A DNA stretch of 64,000 bases from SLRI01 sp036796215 (lineage in GTDB: Bacteria > Pseudomonadota > Alphaproteobacteria > Geminicoccales > Geminicoccaceae): NCBI GenBank assembly GCA_036796215.1, contig DAIRDJ010000005.1, positions 3,728-67,727 on the forward strand, written 5' to 3'. Position 1 is the stretch's first letter; each line of letters begins with the position of its first letter. This document shows, piece after piece, positions 60,776-64,000 of this stretch. The notes under the pieces were generated by a model, which saw only the letters and a list, made by a program, of their open reading frames with translations, did no database searches and was not told the DNA's origin. A program made the position numbers and the translations under genes.

Positions 60776-61666
60776 ATGACGCAAGAGCCCGCCAAGAAAC
60801 GTGGTCTCGGGATGGGGCTCTCGGCCCTCCTCGGCAATGACGCTGCGGATACGCGCTTGGAGCGGGGCGCTGTTCCGCCGTCGCAGACCGTGCCGATCGA
60901 GTTTCTCTCCGCATCGCCCTTGCAGCCGCGGCGACGTTTTGCCGAAGCCGAGCTCGATTCCTTGGCCGAAAGCCTCAGGACTTATGGGGTGCTGCAGCCG
61001 CTGCTCGTTCGGCCCCGGCCTGGCACGGCCGAGGCTTATGCCGCTCCCGGCTTCGAGATCATCGCCGGCGAGCGACGCTGGCGGGCAGCACAGCGGGCCG
61101 GGCTGCACGAGCTGCCGGTGGTGGTGCGCGAGCTCGGCGATCGCGAGGTGCTGGAGATCGCCCTTGTCGAAAACCTGCAGCGCGAGGATCTCTCGCCGAT
61201 CGAGGAGGCCGAGGGCTACAAGCGGCTGATCGACGAGTTCGGCCGCACCCAGGAGGAGCTTGCCCGGGAGATCGGGCGCAGCCGCTCGCATATCGCAAAT
61301 ACGCTTCGGCTTTTGAAACTGCCCGAGACTGTTCGTCGGTTCCTCGAGGAGGGCAAGCTCTCGGCCGGTCATGCCCGGACACTCCTGGGTGCGGATGACC
61401 CCGAGGCTCTGGCCCGCTCGATCATCGATCGTGGCATGAGCGTGCGCGATACCGAGGCCATGGTGCAGACCGGGCGGCTGGTGCAGAAGAGTGCCAAGGC
61501 GCGGATCGATCGCGACCCGGACATCGTGGCGTTCGAGGATCGGCTACGCAGTGCGATCGGGCTCGCCTGCCAGCTGAAGCCCAAGGCCAAGGGCGGCACG
61601 CTGACCATCCGCTACACCAATCTCGACCAGCTCGATCGGATCGCCCGGCAGTTGATGCGGGATTGA
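60776..61666 (+). CDS. parB: Chromosome partitioning protein ParB
   Basis: A 296-residue CTP-dependent DNA clamp that loads at parS. The N-terminal ParA-contact region (KKRGLGMGLSALLGND) is followed by the CTPase fold (LQPRRRFAEAELDSLAESLRTYGVLQPL, GFEIIAGERRWRAAQRAGL, LVENLQREDLSPIEEAEGYKRLI), a helix-turn-helix (TQEELAREIGRSRSHIANTLRLLKLP) and a C-terminal dimer domain. The GERR motif for CTP is intact. It ends the rsmG–parA–parB unit, closed by a terminator. Confidence 0.97.
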   Translation: MTQEPAKKRGLGMGLSALLGNDAADTRLERGAVPPSQTVPIEFLSASPLQPRRRFAEAELDSLAESLRTYGVLQPLLVRPRPGTAEAYAAPGFEIIAGERRWRAAQRAGLHELPVVVRELGDREVLEIALVENLQREDLSPIEEAEGYKRLIDEFGRTQEELAREIGRSRSHIANTLRLLKLPETVRRFLEEGKLSAGHARTLLGADDPEALARSIIDRGMSVRDTEAMVQTGRLVQKSAKARIDRDPDIVAFEDRLRSAIGLACQLKPKAKGGTLTIRYTNLDQLDRIARQLMRD

Positions 61667-62019
61667 TGCAAGTTATCCACCACAATTTGTGTCCGACCGG
61701 TTGACCCGAGGCATATCTTGTGGTGTTGTTACGTCGGAGTGAAACAAGGAAAGAGCTCGTTCCGACCGGTCTCCCAGGGTCCCACCGTCGCTGCCCTGAC
61801 GGGCTGAGAGTGTCCGGTCGTGGGTAACATCCCGCTGCTCCAACCAACATGGCCGAATCGAACGGCCTTCCCGTCCCCTCCCCCCCTCTTGACGCCGTCC
61901 CTCGGGACGGCGTTTTCTTTGCTGGCATATGAAACTGTAGATTGACGGAGGCGTCGTGCTGGACAGGCAGGGCACCGGCTGTCTAAGGTCCGCGCACCAA
62001 GAACGGGGGGGGTCAGGCG
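61667..62019 (+). ncRNA. Structured non-coding region after parB (possible small RNA)
   Basis: A 353-bp gap without a convincing gene. The repeats CCGACCGGT (61692–61700 and about 61761) and a nested stem (CCCACCG … GCCC-TGAC-GGGC … GTGGG, roughly 61777–61827) lie upstream of a strong terminator. This could be a small RNA or the 3' end of the parB transcript. A near DnaA-box (TTATCCACC) sits at about 61674. It does not match SRP RNA, tmRNA or TPP-riboswitch cores that I know. Confidence 0.25.
61892..61917 (+). terminator. Rho-independent terminator
   Basis: ACGCCGTCC-CTCG-GGACGGCGT, a perfect 9-bp GC-rich stem with a tetraloop, followed by TTTCTTT. It ends transcription reading from parB and isolates the downstream aldolase operon. 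Confidence 0.9.
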
Positions 62020-62808
62020 ATGCGCGAGAACAGGCTGCGGCGGGTTTGGGCGGCTGGCGGGAAGACGGTGAATGGCTGGCTTGCCATTCCGAGCGGTTTC
62101 AGCGCCGAGGTCATGGCGCATCAGGGTTTCGACAGCCTGACCATCGACATGCAGCATGGCGTCGTCGACTATCAGGTCGCGGTTTCGATGCTCCAGGCGA
62201 TCTCGACGACGGATACGGTGCCATTGGTCCGTGTCCCTTGGAACGAGCCCGGGGTCGTGCAGAAGGTCCTGGATGCCGGTGCCTACGGTGTGATCTGTCC
62301 GATGATCAACACCCGGGCCGAGGCCGAGGCGTTCGTCTCCGTTTGCCGCTATCCGCCCATGGGCAGTCGCAGCTTCGGCCCGATCCGGGCGACGATCTAT
62401 GGCGGTGCCGACTATCCCAAGCACGCCAATGACGAGGTGCTGACGCTCGCCATGATCGAGACGAGCGAGGCGATGGCGAATCTCGAAGCGATCCTGGAGG
62501 TGGACGGCCTCGACGGTATTTATGTCGGGCCCGCCGATCTCGCCATCTCGCTCGGTGTGACACCCGGCTTCGATCCCGAGAACAAAACGGTCGTCGAGGC
62601 GATCCAGTCGATCATCGCGACAACCAAGCGGCACGGCAAGGTCGCGGGCATCCATTGCGGCTCGCCCGGCTACATCAAGCGGATGTGGTCGATCGGCTTC
62701 GACTACGCCACCCTGCTCTCCGATGCGCGGCTCATGGCGATGCAGGCCGCTGCGCTCGTGGCGGAGCTGAAGGAGCGTACGGGCGGCACGGGCAGCAGCA
62801 CGTACTGA
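62020..62808 (+). CDS. HpcH/HpaI-family aldolase
   Basis: A 262-residue class II aldolase of the 2,4-dihydroxyhept-2-ene-1,7-dioate aldolase family, which splits 2-keto-4-hydroxy acids into pyruvate and an aldehyde using a divalent metal. The barrel carries NGWLAIPSGFSAEVMAHQGFDSLTIDMQHGVVD (catalytic His), MIETSEAMANLEAI (metal Glu) and GLDGIYVGPADLAISLG (metal Asp). It starts a catabolic unit with a D-hydroxyacid dehydrogenase and a Gfo/Idh/MocA oxidoreductase, suggesting sugar-acid breakdown. Confidence 0.92.
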   Translation: MRENRLRRVWAAGGKTVNGWLAIPSGFSAEVMAHQGFDSLTIDMQHGVVDYQVAVSMLQAISTTDTVPLVRVPWNEPGVVQKVLDAGAYGVICPMINTRAEAEAFVSVCRYPPMGSRSFGPIRATIYGGADYPKHANDEVLTLAMIETSEAMANLEAILEVDGLDGIYVGPADLAISLGVTPGFDPENKTVVEAIQSIIATTKRHGKVAGIHCGSPGYIKRMWSIGFDYATLLSDARLMAMQAAALVAELKERTGGTGSSTY

Positions 62809-62812
62809 GCCG

Positions 62813-63790
62813 ATGGCCGAGGTTCTGGTCGTCGGCCGGATCAAGCCCGAGGGCATGGCGGTTCTCGAGGCGCGGTCCGATCTCGTCGTCAATGTCGTCG
62901 ATGACACCGATCCTTTGGCCATCCTCGAGGCTGCCCGTCGGGCCGAAGCCATCCTGGTGCGGACGACGCCGATCGGCGCCGATGTGATCGAAGCGGCGTC
63001 GAGCCTTCGGGTCGTCTCGCGGCACGGTGTCGGCTACGACAATGTCGATGTCGCTGCCCTCAGCGGCCGGGGCATACCGCTCGCCATCGCGGCAAACGCC
63101 AACCGGGCCTCCGTCGCCGAGCACACGATGGCCATGCTGCTGACCCTCGCCAAGGCGGCCTTGCCGCACGATCGGGCGGTCCGGGCCAGCAACTGGGCGA
63201 TCCGCCACGAGCATTTGGCCTTCGAGCTCTTCGAGAAGCGCCTCCTGCTCGTCGGTTTCGGGCGGATCGGTCGGGAGGTGGCGGTCAGGGCCCGGGCTTT
63301 CGGGATGGCGGTCGCGGTGCACGACCCCTATGTCGATCCGGCAGCAATCGCCGAGCTCGGCTGCTCGGCCGCACCCTCGCTCGATGCGGCGATCGCCGAG
63401 GCGGATGTGATCAGTCTCCATCTGCCGCTCGGCGAAGCCACCCGACATGTCATCGACGCCCGGCGGCTGGCGCTGATGCGGCCGACGGCCATTATCCTCA
63501 ATACCGCGCGGGGTGGGCTGATCGACGAGGTGGCCTTGGCGTCGGCCTTGGCGTCGGGGGTGCTTCGCGGTGCCGGGATCGACGTCTTCGCCGATGAGCC
63601 ACCGGCGTCGGACAATCCGCTGCTCGGACAGCCGCAGGCACTCTTGAGCCCGCACATGGCCGGGGTGACGGACGAATCGATGGTGCGCATGGCGACCGGG
63701 GCCGCCCGCAACATCCTCGCCGTGCTCGATGGCGAGCTCGATCCCGCTGTCATCGTCAATCTCGATGCCTTGAGGAAACGCTCGCCATGA
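62813..63790 (+). CDS. D-isomer-specific 2-hydroxyacid dehydrogenase
   Basis: A 325-residue NAD(P)-dependent enzyme. The nucleotide-binding motif is LLLVGFGRIGREVAVRARAFGM; catalytic groups appear as NTARGGLIDEVAL (Arg), DVFADEPPA (Glu) and SPHMAGVTDES (His). RHGVGYDNVDVAAL is the family N-terminal signature. It starts 4 bp after the aldolase stop, and its own stop overlaps the following gene (ATGA), so all three are coupled. Confidence 0.94.
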   Translation: MAEVLVVGRIKPEGMAVLEARSDLVVNVVDDTDPLAILEAARRAEAILVRTTPIGADVIEAASSLRVVSRHGVGYDNVDVAALSGRGIPLAIAANANRASVAEHTMAMLLTLAKAALPHDRAVRASNWAIRHEHLAFELFEKRLLLVGFGRIGREVAVRARAFGMAVAVHDPYVDPAAIAELGCSAAPSLDAAIAEADVISLHLPLGEATRHVIDARRLALMRPTAIILNTARGGLIDEVALASALASGVLRGAGIDVFADEPPASDNPLLGQPQALLSPHMAGVTDESMVRMATGAARNILAVLDGELDPAVIVNLDALRKRSP

Positions 63791-64000
63791 CCGATGGCAA
63801 GTCGATCCGGGTCGGGCTCATCGGCAGTGGCTTCATGGGGCGAAGCCACGCGATCGCGATCCGCACCGCGAGTGCCGTCTTCGGCCTCGACCGGCCGCTC
63901 GTCCTCGAGCTTTTGGCCGATGTCGATGCCCCAACGGCGTCGCGCGCCGGTCTCGCCCTCGGGATCAGCCGTACCACCGGTGACTGGCACGCCTTGATTG
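63787..64000 (+). CDS. Gfo/Idh/MocA-family oxidoreductase (partial)
   Basis: Only the first 71 residues are present; the gene runs off the right edge. SIRVGLIGSGFMGRSHAIAIR is the NAD-binding Rossmann start of this family, which oxidises or reduces sugars and inositols. The ATG overlaps the preceding dehydrogenase stop. The rest of the substrate domain is outside the window. Confidence 0.9.
   Translation, partial: MTDGKSIRVGLIGSGFMGRSHAIAIRTASAVFGLDRPLVLELLADVDAPTASRAGLALGISRTTGDWHALI

Noticed and set aside
61810..61830. CTGAGAG motif that recalls a TPP riboswitch
   Set aside because: The other conserved TPP elements are missing, a terminator follows, and the next gene is an aldolase, not a thiamine gene.
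61422..61928. 168-residue minus-strand frame near parB
   Set aside because: It overlaps the parB 3' end and the terminator and lacks any recognisable domain or ribosome site.
1..64000. tRNA genes in intergenic gaps
   Set aside because: No gap shows the T-loop GTTCRANNC together with a matching acceptor stem and D-loop.

Overview
The window is a GC-rich chromosomal segment (roughly two thirds G+C by eye) from an alphaproteobacterium. The evidence is the gene order hemE–hemJ–rho–mnmE–mnmG–rsmG–parA–parB, the argD–argF–hslO trio, the argH–lptM–lysA operon, and alphaproteobacterial family types (TIGR02302/DUF4175, DUF1127, DUF6489, PpsR). A Rhodospirillales or Geminicoccales-like genome would fit, but I cannot fix the genus. 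I found no rRNA, tRNA, CRISPR array, insertion sequence or prophage.

Left part (1–23.7 kb): a truncated Tat-signal protein and rpsD, an ABC-2 permease, an arginine operon (argD, argF, hslO, a lipoprotein), a frameshifted class III aminotransferase, a HigB/HigA-like toxin–antitoxin pair, a BKACE enzyme, a MASE1–GGDEF diguanylate cyclase, purA and recQ. These are followed by a TusA-like protein, a Crp/Fnr regulator, a nitroreductase, a sugar-epimerase-like protein and DinB, and then a reverse-strand operon argH–lptM–lysA plus a large TIGR02302 membrane protein.

Middle part (23.7–47.2 kb): tlpA-like thioredoxin, a TAXI-type TRAP transporter whose binding-protein gene is separated from the permease gene by a strong hairpin, an extensin-like protein, a Phd/VapC-type toxin–antitoxin pair, zapE, hemH, a second amino-acid aminotransferase, a di-haem cytochrome, an epimerase, a GST-type reductase, wrbA, a KefB-like antiporter, LysR and DUF1127 genes, a SnoaL-like protein, GNAT, dacB, and a GGDEF–EAL protein whose EAL domain has lost conserved residues.

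Right part (47.2–64 kb): this looks like the origin region of the chromosome. The ppsR–hemE divergent gap (460 bp) has facing DnaA-box-like sequences and an AT-rich stretch, in the place where Caulobacter and Rickettsia carry their origins. Two perfect parS sites (54.8 and 59.3 kb) and parA–parB lie 7–14 kb away. Haem synthesis (hemE, hemJ), transcription termination (rho with a long disordered N-terminal extension), tRNA wobble-uridine modification (mnmE, mnmG), rRNA methylation (rsmG) and chromosome partition (parAB) are clustered here, interrupted by a reverse-strand CPA1 antiporter with a cyclic-nucleotide-binding-like domain. After a strong terminator, a catabolic operon begins (HpcH/HpaI aldolase, D-hydroxyacid dehydrogenase, Gfo/Idh/MocA oxidoreductase) and runs off the end.

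The window is mostly core genome. The most interesting signals are the origin/parS layout, the odd rho gene, the degenerate EAL domain, the extended HigB-like toxin and genes that lack a canonical start codon. I saw no clearly new multi-gene system.
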